Assembly: GCA_045579085.1 (NCBI GenBank)
Contig: JAZNLO010000019.1
Span: 1-64,000 of the forward strand
Direction of reading: 5' to 3'
Length of the DNA: 64,000 bases
Source of the DNA: RGIG2206 sp045579085
Lineage (GTDB): Bacteria > Bacillota > Clostridia > Oscillospirales > Acutalibacteraceae
Position numbers and translations under genes: made by a program. Below, piece after piece: positions 56,732 to 64,000 of this stretch. The notes under the pieces were generated by a model. The model was not told the DNA's origin. It did no database searches and saw nothing but the letters and a program-made list of their open reading frames with translations. Every line of letters starts with the position of its first letter. Position 1 is the first letter of the stretch.

Positions 56732-58714
56732 ATGGCTAAGAAGCATACGGAATACGGTAATGAAAGTATAACAAAACTTGAGGGAGCAGACCGCGTTCGC
56801 AAGCGTCCCGGAGTTATATTCGGTTCGGACGGACTTGAAGGCTGTGAGCATTCTGTTTTCGAGATAGTATCAAACTCTATTGATGAGGCAAGAGAAGGCT
56901 TTGGTAACAAAATAATTGTTACCAGATACTCCGATATGTCGGTAGAGGTTGAGGATTTCGGCAGAGGTATTCCCGTTGACCTAAACCCTAAGACCAATCA
57001 GTACAACTGGGAATTGGTTTTTTGCGAAATGTACGCAGGCAGTAAGTATAACAATAACTCAGGTGAAAGCTATGAGTATTCATTAGGACTCAACGGCTTG
57101 GGCCTTTGTGCAACGCAGTATGCGGCTGAGTATATGGACGTTGAGATAAAGCGTGACGGCTATGTGTACACCTTGCACTTTGAGCGCGGACAGAATATAG
57201 GCGGCTTGAAAAAGGAAGCATACACAGGTAAAGCCACAGGAACACGTATCAGATGGAAGCCTGACATAAAGGTTTTCACCGATATAGATATTCCTGTATC
57301 CTATTATCACGATACAATCAAGCGCCAATCGGTTGTAAATCCCGGTATAAAGTTTGTTGTAAGAAATCAGGTTGGCCATTCATTTGAAACGAGCGAGTAC
57401 AAATATGATAATGGTATCTCAGACTACCTTGCAGAGCATACAGGATTAGATGCTCTTACAAGTATTCAGACTTGGTCGGTTGAGAGGGTAGGCCGTGACA
57501 GAGCTGACTTAAATGATTATAAATTAAAAATAAATATCGCTTGCTGCTTCTCTAACAAAACGCAGATGAAGGAGTATTACCACAACTCCAGCTTTCTTGA
57601 GCACGGCGGTGCGCCCGACAAGGCGGTAAGAAACGCTTTTGTTAATCAGATAGATGCTTATATTAAGCAGACAGGCAAGTATACTAAAAACGAAAGCAAG
57701 ATAACGTTTAATGATATTGAAGAGTGTCTTAATATAGTTATATCCTCTTTTTCAACACAAACGTCATACGAAAACCAGACAAAAAAATCAATAACCAACA
57801 AGTTTATCCAAGATGCAATGACCGACTTTTTCAAGCGTCAGCTTGAGGTTTACTTCATAGAGAACAAGGCGGAAGCAGATAAGATTGCTGAGCAGGTGTT
57901 AATAAATAAGCGCAGCAGAGAAAAGTCGGAAAAAGAGCGGCTGAATATTAAGAATACCTTGCAAACTAAGAATGACCTTGCAAACAGGGTGCAGAAGTTT
58001 GTTGACTGCCGCACAAAAGATGTGGATAGAAGAGAGGTCTTTATAGTAGAGGGCGACTCGGCTATGGGCTCTTGTATTCTCGCTCGTGATGCAGAGTTTC
58101 AGGCGGTTATTCCCGTCAGAGGTAAGATACTCAACTGCTTAAAAGCTGAGTATGATAAGATATTCAAAAGCGAGATTATAGTTGACCTTATTAAAGTGCT
58201 CGGTTGCGGCGTTGAAGTAAAGACGAAGTCTAACAAGGATGTGTCTACCTTCAGTCTGGACAACCTTAGATGGAATAAGGTTATAATCTGCACCGATGCC
58301 GATGAGGACGGCTTCCAGATTCGCACCCTGATACTGACTGTAATATACAGATTGATGCCAACCCTGATACAAGCGGGCAAGGTGTTTATTGCAGAAACAC
58401 CGCTTTTCGAAATCACAACAAAGGACAAGGTTTATTTTGCCTACGATGAGATGGAAAAGCGTGAAATACTTGAGAAAATCGGCGAGCAGAAGTATACGCT
58501 TCAGCGCTCAAAGGGACTGGGCGAAAACCAGCCTGAAATGATGAATCTCACAACGATGAATCCCGCATCGAGAAGACTGATTAAGATTATGCCTGAGGAC
58601 GCACAAAGAACGAGTGAAATGTTTGATTTGTTGCTTGGCAATAACCTTGCAGGACGTAAGGAATTCATTGCTGAAAACGGCAGCAAGTATATTGACGAAG
58701 CTGATATTAGCTGA
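56732..58714 (+). CDS. parE: type IIA topoisomerase subunit B (ParE-like)
   Basis: 660 residues from ATG 56732 with GAGG six bases upstream; an ATG at 56714 lacks a site. GHKL ATPase (IVSNSIDEAREGFGN, VEDFGRGIPVD, LGLNGLGLCATQYA), transducer, and TOPRIM domain (VEGDSAMGS, ICTDADEDG), ending QRSKGLGENQPEMM. Its partner follows after 15 bases. The sequence is diverged from housekeeping GyrB (for example QYNWELVFCEMYAGSKYN), so this is a second topoisomerase, probably Topo IV-like. Confidence 0.95.
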   Translation: MAKKHTEYGNESITKLEGADRVRKRPGVIFGSDGLEGCEHSVFEIVSNSIDEAREGFGNKIIVTRYSDMSVEVEDFGRGIPVDLNPKTNQYNWELVFCEMYAGSKYNNNSGESYEYSLGLNGLGLCATQYAAEYMDVEIKRDGYVYTLHFERGQNIGGLKKEAYTGKATGTRIRWKPDIKVFTDIDIPVSYYHDTIKRQSVVNPGIKFVVRNQVGHSFETSEYKYDNGISDYLAEHTGLDALTSIQTWSVERVGRDRADLNDYKLKINIACCFSNKTQMKEYYHNSSFLEHGGAPDKAVRNAFVNQIDAYIKQTGKYTKNESKITFNDIEECLNIVISSFSTQTSYENQTKKSITNKFIQDAMTDFFKRQLEVYFIENKAEADKIAEQVLINKRSREKSEKERLNIKNTLQTKNDLANRVQKFVDCRTKDVDRREVFIVEGDSAMGSCILARDAEFQAVIPVRGKILNCLKAEYDKIFKSEIIVDLIKVLGCGVEVKTKSNKDVSTFSLDNLRWNKVIICTDADEDGFQIRTLILTVIYRLMPTLIQAGKVFIAETPLFEITTKDKVYFAYDEMEKREILEKIGEQKYTLQRSKGLGENQPEMMNLTTMNPASRRLIKIMPEDAQRTSEMFDLLLGNNLAGRKEFIAENGSKYIDEADIS

Positions 58715-58729
58715 TAAGGAGAAGCAAAA

Positions 58730-60976
58730 ATGGCTCCAAGAAACAAGAAAAAGACAAGCTCTGTAAAGGTTAATCCCGCAGCAGAAAACGCTTATATTGC
58801 AGGAGCGGGCACAATAGTAGAGCAGCCCATTGTAGAAACGCTTGAGAAAAACTATATGCCCTATGCGATGAGCGTTATCATATCCAGAGCTATACCTGAG
58901 ATAGACGGTTTCAAGCCTTCTCACCGCAAATTGCTTTACACCATGTATAAGATGGGGCTTTTAAACTCGAATCGTGTTAAGTCGGCAAACATAGTCGGCG
59001 CAACAATGCAGTTAAACCCGCACGGAGACCAAGCGATTTACGACACAATGGTTAGACTGTCAAAAGGTCACGAGGCGCTTTTGCACGCATTTATTGACTC
59101 AAAAGGCTCGTTTGGTAAGGCGTATTCAAGGGATATGCGTTGCGCCGCTCCGCGTTATACAGAGGCAAAGCTTGATAGCATAGCGGCAGAGCTTTTCAGA
59201 GACATAGACTGTGATACAGTCGACTTTGTTGATAACTACGATGCAACAATGAAAGAGCCTGTGCTCTTTCCTGTAACTTTCCCGAGCGTTTTGGTCAACT
59301 CAAACAAGGGAATAGCTGTTGGTATGGCATCAAACATTTGTTCTTTCAATCTTACGGAAGTATGTGAAACGGAAATAGCATATCTTAACGATAAGGATTG
59401 CGACCTATCAGAAACCTTACTTGCTCCTGACTTTGCAGGCGGCGGAAAGCTTATATATAATAAGGACGAGATAGAGTCAATCTACAATACAGGTACAGGC
59501 AGCTTCAAGGTGCGCTCTGTTTACACCTATGATAAGCAGCAAAACTGTATCGATATCACTGAAATTCCGCCCACAACAACCTGTGAGCAGATTATTGAAA
59601 AGATTATCGAGCTTGTTAAGGCAAAGAAGCTTAACGAGATTAGCGATGTTAGAAACGAAACAGACCTTGGCGGACTTAAGATAACTATTGACCTTAAACG
59701 AGGCGTGGACCCCGATAATCTGATGAAACGTCTTTTCAAGTCCACACCGCTTGAGGATTCGTTCCCGTGCAACTTCAACATTCTTGTTGGTGGCTCGCCT
59801 TACGTTTTGGGCATTAAGGAAATACTTGATGAGTGGTCGGCTTTCAGAACAGAGTGCGTTAGAAGAAGATACTGTTATAATCTTGAAAAAGCAAAGTCTA
59901 AGCTGCACTTGCTTAAAGGCTTGTCGAAGATTTTGCTTGATATAGACAAGGCAATCAAAATCGTAAGAGAAACCGACGAGGAGCGTGAGGTTGTTCCCAA
60001 TCTTATGATTGGCTTTGGAATCGACCAGACTCAAGCTGAGTATGTGGCAGAGATTAAGCTCAGGCATTTGAACAGGGAGTATATTCTCAATCGTTTGAAG
60101 GATATTGATGACCTTGAAAAGAAAATAAGCGAATATGAGGATATCCTTAGCAGTAAAAGGAAAATTCACAAGGTAATTATTGGTGAGCTTAAGGAAATAA
60201 TAAAGAAGTATGGTCAGCCGAGAAAGACAGAAATTCTATACGATGTCAGCGAGGATGACGCAGTGGTTGAGGAAAACGCACCTGACTATCCTGTAACCCT
60301 GTTCTTCACACATGACGGTTATTTCAAGAAGATAACACCTCAGTCGCTTAGAATGAGCGGCGAGCATAAGCTCAAAGAGGGCGACGAAATCGTTCAGGAG
60401 ATTGAGTCGCACAACAACGCTCACTTGCTGTTCTTTACGAACAAATCTCAGGTTTACAAGACGTATGCAAATGAGTTTGAGGATTCTAAAACATCGCTGC
60501 TGGGCGATTTTGTAGCATCAAAGCTTGGAATGGAGCCTGACGAGCTGCCCAGATTTATGGCGGTTACAGATGATTATAGAGGTAATATGCTCTTCTTTAT
60601 GGTTAACGGTCGAGTTGCAAAGGTAAGTATGGATGCATACAAGACAAAGACAAACCGTAAAAAGCTGATAAAGGCTTGCTGCGATAAATTTGAAATAGCC
60701 TCATTTGCTTATGCGCCTGAGGAATGCGAGTACTTGATTAAGTCCTCTAACGGCAGAATGATGATATTACCAACTGCGCTTATTACCGCAAAGTCCACAA
60801 AGGATACGCAGGGCGTTATGGTTATGACGCAAAAGCGCAGTCAAACTGTTGTAAGCGCAGAGAAGTATAAAGAGGGAATGCTTGCAAAGCCGCACAGATA
60901 CCGCCCAAGAACTTTGCCGTCAGCAGGTCAGACGCTTTCTGCGGAGGAGAGAGGCGAACAGCTTAGCTTTGAATAA
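58730..60976 (+). CDS. parC: type IIA topoisomerase subunit A (ParC-like)
   Basis: 748 residues, ATG 58730. Basic N-terminal extension (MAPRNKKKTSS). Winged-helix domain with catalytic Y143 in CAAPRYTEAKLDSIA, tower and coiled-coil regions, and a C-terminal beta-pinwheel shorter than in GyrA. The quinolone region reads NPHGDQAIYDTMVRL: Gln101 sits where the usual target Ser is. Second gene of the topoisomerase operon. Confidence 0.95.
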   Translation: MAPRNKKKTSSVKVNPAAENAYIAGAGTIVEQPIVETLEKNYMPYAMSVIISRAIPEIDGFKPSHRKLLYTMYKMGLLNSNRVKSANIVGATMQLNPHGDQAIYDTMVRLSKGHEALLHAFIDSKGSFGKAYSRDMRCAAPRYTEAKLDSIAAELFRDIDCDTVDFVDNYDATMKEPVLFPVTFPSVLVNSNKGIAVGMASNICSFNLTEVCETEIAYLNDKDCDLSETLLAPDFAGGGKLIYNKDEIESIYNTGTGSFKVRSVYTYDKQQNCIDITEIPPTTTCEQIIEKIIELVKAKKLNEISDVRNETDLGGLKITIDLKRGVDPDNLMKRLFKSTPLEDSFPCNFNILVGGSPYVLGIKEILDEWSAFRTECVRRRYCYNLEKAKSKLHLLKGLSKILLDIDKAIKIVRETDEEREVVPNLMIGFGIDQTQAEYVAEIKLRHLNREYILNRLKDIDDLEKKISEYEDILSSKRKIHKVIIGELKEIIKKYGQPRKTEILYDVSEDDAVVEENAPDYPVTLFFTHDGYFKKITPQSLRMSGEHKLKEGDEIVQEIESHNNAHLLFFTNKSQVYKTYANEFEDSKTSLLGDFVASKLGMEPDELPRFMAVTDDYRGNMLFFMVNGRVAKVSMDAYKTKTNRKKLIKACCDKFEIASFAYAPEECEYLIKSSNGRMMILPTALITAKSTKDTQGVMVMTQKRSQTVVSAEKYKEGMLAKPHRYRPRTLPSAGQTLSAEERGEQLSFE

Positions 60977-60983
60977 AAACAAA

Positions 60984-61011
60984 GTCGGGATAGGCTATTG
61001 CCCATCCCGAC
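60984..61011 (+). terminator. hairpin after parC, probable weak terminator
   Basis: GTCGGGAT (60984-60991) pairs with ATCCCGAC (61004-61011) with inner GGC/GCC. There is no T run after it. Confidence 0.5.
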
Positions 61012-61138
61012 CTGACAACAGATTGCAAACGCAAGGTTTAATGAACTGTTGTCTAAGTGTATTGTTGACATAGATATACTTTTTATACATATATGTCATT
61101 TAACTTTTGCGAAAATTAACGAAATGTATATTTTGTGG

Positions 61139-61168
61139 TTGACAAAAGGCTTGCTTTAATGTGATAAT
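61139..61168 (+). promoter_or_regulatory. rsmD: rsmD promoter
   Basis: TTGACA (61139-61144), 18 bp, GATAAT (61163-61168). Confidence 0.75.
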
Positions 61169-61186
61169 GAACTGAGAGGTAATAGA

Positions 61187-61726
61187 ATGAGAGTCATAAC
61201 CGGTCTTGCACGAGGCAGACGATTGAAAACATTGACAGGGACGGATGTGCGCCCCACTTCAGATAAGGTTAAGGAGTCGATGTTTAATTGTCTTCAGTTT
61301 TGCATTGAGGGCAGACGGGTTTTGGATTTGTTTGCGGGCTCAGGTCAGCTTGGCATAGAGGCTCTGAGCAGGGGAGCGGTTAGCGCGCATTTTATTGATT
61401 CCTCAAAGGCATCGGTTGCGATTGTTAAAGACAATTTGCAAGCGGTTGGCTTGAGTGAATCGGCAAAGGTGTTTTGCACTGACGCTGTCAGCTTCTTAAG
61501 GCAAACAGGCGAGGAGTTTGATGTTGCTTTTCTTGACCCTCCGTATTCAACCGGTCTGTTGCAAAAGGCGCTTAACGTGCTGCCTGAGGTAATGAGCGAT
61601 TACGGCGTAATTGTGTGTGAGCATCCGGTTGATGATGAACTGCCTGATGAGGTGGGTGGCTTTGTTAAAGGCAAGCAGCACCGTTTCGGCAAGTTGGCAT
61701 TTACCGTCTATCGTAAAGAGGACTGA
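61187..61726 (+). CDS. rsmD: 16S rRNA (guanine966-N2)-methyltransferase
   Basis: 179 residues, ATG 61187. SAM-dependent MTase: MRVITGLARGRRLKT, VRPTSDKVKESMFN, VLDLFAGSGQLGIEALSRGA (SAM loop) and catalytic FLDPPYSTG. Followed four bases later by coaD, the common rsmD-coaD order. Confidence 0.97.
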   Translation: MRVITGLARGRRLKTLTGTDVRPTSDKVKESMFNCLQFCIEGRRVLDLFAGSGQLGIEALSRGAVSAHFIDSSKASVAIVKDNLQAVGLSESAKVFCTDAVSFLRQTGEEFDVAFLDPPYSTGLLQKALNVLPEVMSDYGVIVCEHPVDDELPDEVGGFVKGKQHRFGKLAFTVYRKED

Positions 61727-61730
61727 TGAA

Positions 61731-62231
61731 ATGAATAAAGTTATCGCTGTCTGTCCGGGTAGCTTTGACCCTATCACATACGGCCATCTGGACATAATAT
61801 CCAGAGCATCGAAGTTGTTTGAACGGGTTGTTGTAGTTGTAATGTGCAACGATGCGAAAAAGCCGTTGTTCACACTCGCAGAGCGGGTTGAAATGATTGA
61901 GCAGGTTGTGCGTGATGCCGGACTTGAAAATGTTATAGTTGATGCTTCGGACGAGCTTCTTGCAGAATATGTGAAGCGTGTCGGAGCTAAAGCTATTGTT
62001 AAGGGATTAAGGGCTGTGTCTGACTTTGAATATGAGTTTCAGATGGCTCTTACAAATAAGAAGCTTAATCCTGACGCAGATACGGTGTTTTTGACAACGT
62101 CTGCAGAGAATATGTTTCTTAACTCCAGTCTTGTAAAATTGCTGGCGGGAAAAGGGGCAGATATATCAGAATTTGTCCCGTCGGTTATTAATGATTATAT
62201 AAAAGATAGGTTAAGCAGAAAGGAAGATTAA
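61731..62231 (+). CDS. coaD: phosphopantetheine adenylyltransferase
   Basis: 166 residues from ATG 61731 (an upstream frame extension inside rsmD lacks support). Fourth step of CoA synthesis. CPGSFDPITYGHLDII has the T/HxGH nucleotidyl motif; KAIVKGLRAVSDFEYEFQMA, ETVFLT-type TVFLTTSAENMFLNSSLVK follow. Complete. Confidence 0.98.
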   Translation: MNKVIAVCPGSFDPITYGHLDIISRASKLFERVVVVVMCNDAKKPLFTLAERVEMIEQVVRDAGLENVIVDASDELLAEYVKRVGAKAIVKGLRAVSDFEYEFQMALTNKKLNPDADTVFLTTSAENMFLNSSLVKLLAGKGADISEFVPSVINDYIKDRLSRKED

Positions 62232-62233
62232 CT

Positions 62234-62698
62234 ATGAACATGGAAGAATTGCTGGACCAGCTTGATGAATTGCTTGATAAGGGAATGAGATTCCCGGGCG
62301 GACGTACGGTTGTTGAACTCGAAAAGGTTAAAATCCTTATCGACGATATGCGCCTGAATATGCCTCAGGAAATCAAGCAGGCAAGAGGCATTGTTGCTGA
62401 CAGAATGGATATCATCAACAATGCAAAGCGTGATGCTGAGACCACCATTCGCAACGCTGAAGAGCGTGCAAAGGCTCTTGTTGCACAAGAGGAGATTACT
62501 AAGCTCGCTCAGCAGCGTGCAAATGAAATCGTTGCTCAGGCTCAGGCAAAGAGCCGCGAGATGAGAAAGGCAGCTCAGGATTTCGTTGAGGAGATTATGC
62601 GCCGTGCAGACGAAGGCCTCACCGCTAACTTGGCAGAGGTTAGAAGCACCCGTGCATCTCTCAGACCGCAGCAGCCTCAGAGAGCAGAGCAGGAGTAA
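62234..62698 (+). CDS. coiled-coil protein of the coaD operon, unknown function
   Basis: 154 residues, ATG 62234 two bases after coaD, AAGGAAG upstream. Almost wholly helical with heptad-like charge pattern (about 25-130: EIKQARGIVADRMDIINNAK, AEERAKALVAQEEITKLAQQ), resembling peripheral-stalk or DivIVA-like coiled coils. Ends with a Gln/Pro-rich tail. Often annotated as an ATPase in Clostridia, but no nucleotide-binding motif is present here. Confidence 0.82.
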   Translation: MNMEELLDQLDELLDKGMRFPGGRTVVELEKVKILIDDMRLNMPQEIKQARGIVADRMDIINNAKRDAETTIRNAEERAKALVAQEEITKLAQQRANEIVAQAQAKSREMRKAAQDFVEEIMRRADEGLTANLAEVRSTRASLRPQQPQRAEQE

Positions 62699-62757
62699 TT
62701 GTTTAGTTGCTTTTAAACGGCAAATTGTAAACAGCGCAAAATTAAATAGTTTTTAGT

Positions 62758-62797
62758 AAAAATGCACATAAGAACAAATGTTCTTATGTGCATTTTT
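62758..62797. terminator. strong terminator, usable from both strands
   Basis: An 18-bp perfect stem, AAAAATGCACATAAGAAC (62758-62775) with 62780-62797, around AAAT. T runs on both strands. Region 62699-63022 otherwise holds no gene: only this, the palindrome, another terminator and the mraZ control region. Confidence 0.92.
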
Positions 62798-62847
62798 ATA
62801 TATTTTCTCAACAAAAATCAACAATTTGCGTATTTTGTACTACCAAC

Positions 62848-62863
62848 ACACAATATATTGTGT
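62848..62863. promoter_or_regulatory. NrdR-box-like palindrome
   Basis: ACACAATATATTGTGT is a perfect 16-bp palindrome matching every position of the NrdR box consensus acaCwAtATaTwGtgt. NrdR boxes usually occur in pairs before ribonucleotide reductase genes; here one clear box lies between two terminators. TTGCGT at 62826-62831 could be a -35 element for a short transcript. Confidence 0.65.
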
Positions 62864-62875
62864 TTTAGAGAGCGA

Positions 62876-62916
62876 GGCAAAAATCAGCGTTTTTACAACG
62901 CGATTTTTGCCTTTTT
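62876..62916 (+). terminator. terminator upstream of the mraZ promoter
   Basis: GGCAAAAATC (62876-62885) pairs with GATTTTTGCC (62902-62911), inner GCGT/ACGC, then TTTTTT. Confidence 0.88.
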
Positions 62917-62920
62917 TATA

Positions 62921-62949
62921 TTGAAAAAACAGCAAAATAGTATTATAAT
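62921..62949 (+). promoter_or_regulatory. mraZ: mraZ promoter
   Basis: TTGAAA (62921-62926), 17 bp, TATAAT (62944-62949). Confidence 0.8.
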
Positions 62950-62967
62950 GACATTGCAAGAACACTT

Positions 62968-62997
62968 AAGTGGTGTTTTGTGGTGAAAAGTGGTTTA
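62968..62997 (+). promoter_or_regulatory. MraZ-binding repeats
   Basis: Three direct 10-bp repeats with a GTGG core: AAGTGGTGTT, TTGTGGTGAA, AAGTGGTTTA. They lie just downstream of the promoter, as expected for MraZ autoregulation of the division and cell-wall operon. Confidence 0.82.
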
Positions 62998-63022
62998 AAA
63001 TCAGTCGTTTGAGGTAAGTTTT

Positions 63023-63451
63023 ATGGCATTTGTAGGCTCACATCTTCATAATGTCGATAAAAAAGGCCGCATCTTTATCCCTGCTAAATTCAGAGAGGGG
63101 TTAGGTGAACGGTTTTATATTGCTTTGCCTCTGGACGGTCAGGAGTGCCTGTCAATTTATCCTAATGAGCGTTGGGAAGAAATCCAGAACAGAATCAGCG
63201 CCTTGCCGCTTATGCAGCAGGTTGAAGTTCAGCGTCAGTTCGTGCCGATGGCAACTGATGCCGAGTGCGACGCTCAGGGCAGAGTGCTCATACCTACTAT
63301 TTTAAGAACATACGCGCGCATTGAGGAAAGCGCATATATCATAGGAACAAACACTACCATTGAGGTATGGTCTAAGGATGCTTGGGAGAACAAGATGTCC
63401 TCAATGACACCTAACTCATTTGCATCGGTTATGAGCAAATACTTATTCTAA
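63023..63451 (+). CDS. mraZ: transcriptional regulator MraZ
   Basis: 142 residues, ATG 63023 with GAGGTAAG upstream. Two SpoVT/AbrB-like half domains carrying the D-x-K/Q-GR motif (VDKKGRIFIPAKFR and DAQGRVLIPTILR). It binds the GTGG repeats before its own gene. First gene of the division and cell-wall cluster. Confidence 0.98.
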   Translation: MAFVGSHLHNVDKKGRIFIPAKFREGLGERFYIALPLDGQECLSIYPNERWEEIQNRISALPLMQQVEVQRQFVPMATDAECDAQGRVLIPTILRTYARIEESAYIIGTNTTIEVWSKDAWENKMSSMTPNSFASVMSKYLF

Positions 63452-63462
63452 CGGGGAGCAAT

Positions 63463-64000
63463 ATGGAGTTTAATCATAAAACAGTGCTCCTCAACGAAGC
63501 GGTTGACCTGCTTGACGTAAAGCCTGATGGCATTTACATAGACGGCACTGCAGGTGGAGCGGGGCACAGCAGATTGATAGCATCGAGGCTTGGCAAGTCT
63601 GGACATCTGTACTCGTTAGACAAAGACCCTGATGCAATCTTAGTTGCTACTGAGAGATTGACGGAATATAAGAATGCAACGGTTGTTGAAACCGATTTCA
63701 GCGAGTTTGATAAAGCTCTGGCTCAGTATGGTGTTGATAGCGTTGATGGAATGTTATTAGACTTAGGCGTATCCTCGCATCAGCTTGATAAGGCTGAGAG
63801 AGGCTTCTCGTATCATCAGGATGCACCGCTCGATATGAGAATGAGTCAAAAGGGCTTATCTGCAAAAGACGTGGTTAATACCTATGACGTTGATACGTTG
63901 GCGAGAATACTCAGAGAATATGCTGATGAAAAGTTTGCTTACAGGATTGCAAATGCGATTGTTAATAAGCGCCAGCAAAAACCGATAGAAACCACGCTTG
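63463..64000 (+). CDS. rsmH: 16S rRNA (cytosine1402-N4)-methyltransferase, 3' end beyond window
   Basis: ATG 63463, 11 bases after mraZ, GGGGAGC upstream; 179 codons are visible and the frame is open at the window end. MEFNHKTVLLNEAVDLLDVK, DGTAGGAGHSRLIA (SAM loop), MLLDLGVSSHQLDKAERGFS and PLDMRMSQKG are RsmH signatures. Position after mraZ is canonical. Confidence 0.98.
   Translation, partial: MEFNHKTVLLNEAVDLLDVKPDGIYIDGTAGGAGHSRLIASRLGKSGHLYSLDKDPDAILVATERLTEYKNATVVETDFSEFDKALAQYGVDSVDGMLLDLGVSSHQLDKAERGFSYHQDAPLDMRMSQKGLSAKDVVNTYDVDTLARILREYADEKFAYRIANAIVNKRQQKPIETTL

Noticed and set aside
62762..62986. Open frame of 74 codons between coaD operon and mraZ
   Set aside because: It runs through two terminators, a palindrome and the mraZ promoter; no ribosome site.

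Overview
The window looks like chromosomal DNA from a spore-forming, low-to-moderate-GC Gram-positive bacterium of the class Clostridia, probably near the Oscillospirales/Ruminococcaceae. The basis is the presence of sigG, spoIIR, gpr and a pdaA-like gene, AGGAGG-type ribosome binding sites, frequent GTG/TTG starts, many T-rich intrinsic terminators, and Firmicutes-type gene order (DUF1934-argS, yceD-rpmF-DUF512-der-plsY-gpsA, mraZ-rsmH). The family placement is inference.

Layout. 1-14.5 kb is accessory and cell-surface: a LURP-one protein (cut by the window edge), a membrane-anchored 5'-nucleotidase, an unusual regulator, a small Cys-rich protein, a 2060-residue sortase-anchored adhesin (VWA domain plus a ladder of isopeptide-type Ig domains), a two-component system and small membrane proteins. 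14.5-20.5 kb is housekeeping: DUF1934-argS-ruvX, an FMN riboswitch with a RibU-like transporter, and a SAM riboswitch with metK. 20.5-30 kb holds tRNAs (two Leu, Thr, Arg), AT-rich repeats, a lysine riboswitch with an NhaC-family transporter, a deacetylase, an RsgI-like lipoprotein, a two-gene SUF-like Fe-S system, rpsT and a lone acyltransferase. 30-38 kb holds nrdR, a SLOG protein, gpr with two small membrane ORFs, a membrane-tethered XRE protein, a cobalamin riboswitch operon (DUF4430 lipoprotein plus ECF S component), a GH31 enzyme and tRNA-Ala. 38-64 kb is mostly core: ACT/PFL pair, Lrp-aminotransferase-ispE, spoIIR, a DD-peptidase-like protein, pgi, yceD-rpmF, DUF512-der-plsY-gpsA, sigG, purA, two deacetylases, a ParE/ParC-like topoisomerase pair, rsmD-coaD, then mraZ-rsmH, where the window ends.

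Most interesting points. (1) A cobalamin riboswitch sits in front of a transcobalamin-like DUF4430 lipoprotein and an ECF S component, which together look like a two-part B12 capture and import module. (2) A perfect 16-bp NrdR-box palindrome lies between two terminators with no nrd gene beside it, while nrdR itself is at 30.9 kb. (3) A DD-carboxypeptidase-like protein has SLTY where the catalytic SxxK should be, and the adjacent divergent metallophosphoesterase also has altered metal-site motifs. (4) In four of five tRNA genes the final A of the encoded CCA is the first base of the terminator stem. (5) There is a minimal two-gene SUF-like system, an orphan RsgI-like lipoprotein, and a gpr locus with two overlapping small membrane ORFs.

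Regulation visible in sequence: four riboswitches (FMN, SAM, lysine, cobalamin), each with its own terminator; a sigma-F-type promoter before sigG; repeated GTGG MraZ boxes before mraZ; and an interrupted palindrome spanning the promoter of the excisionase-LuxR regulator.
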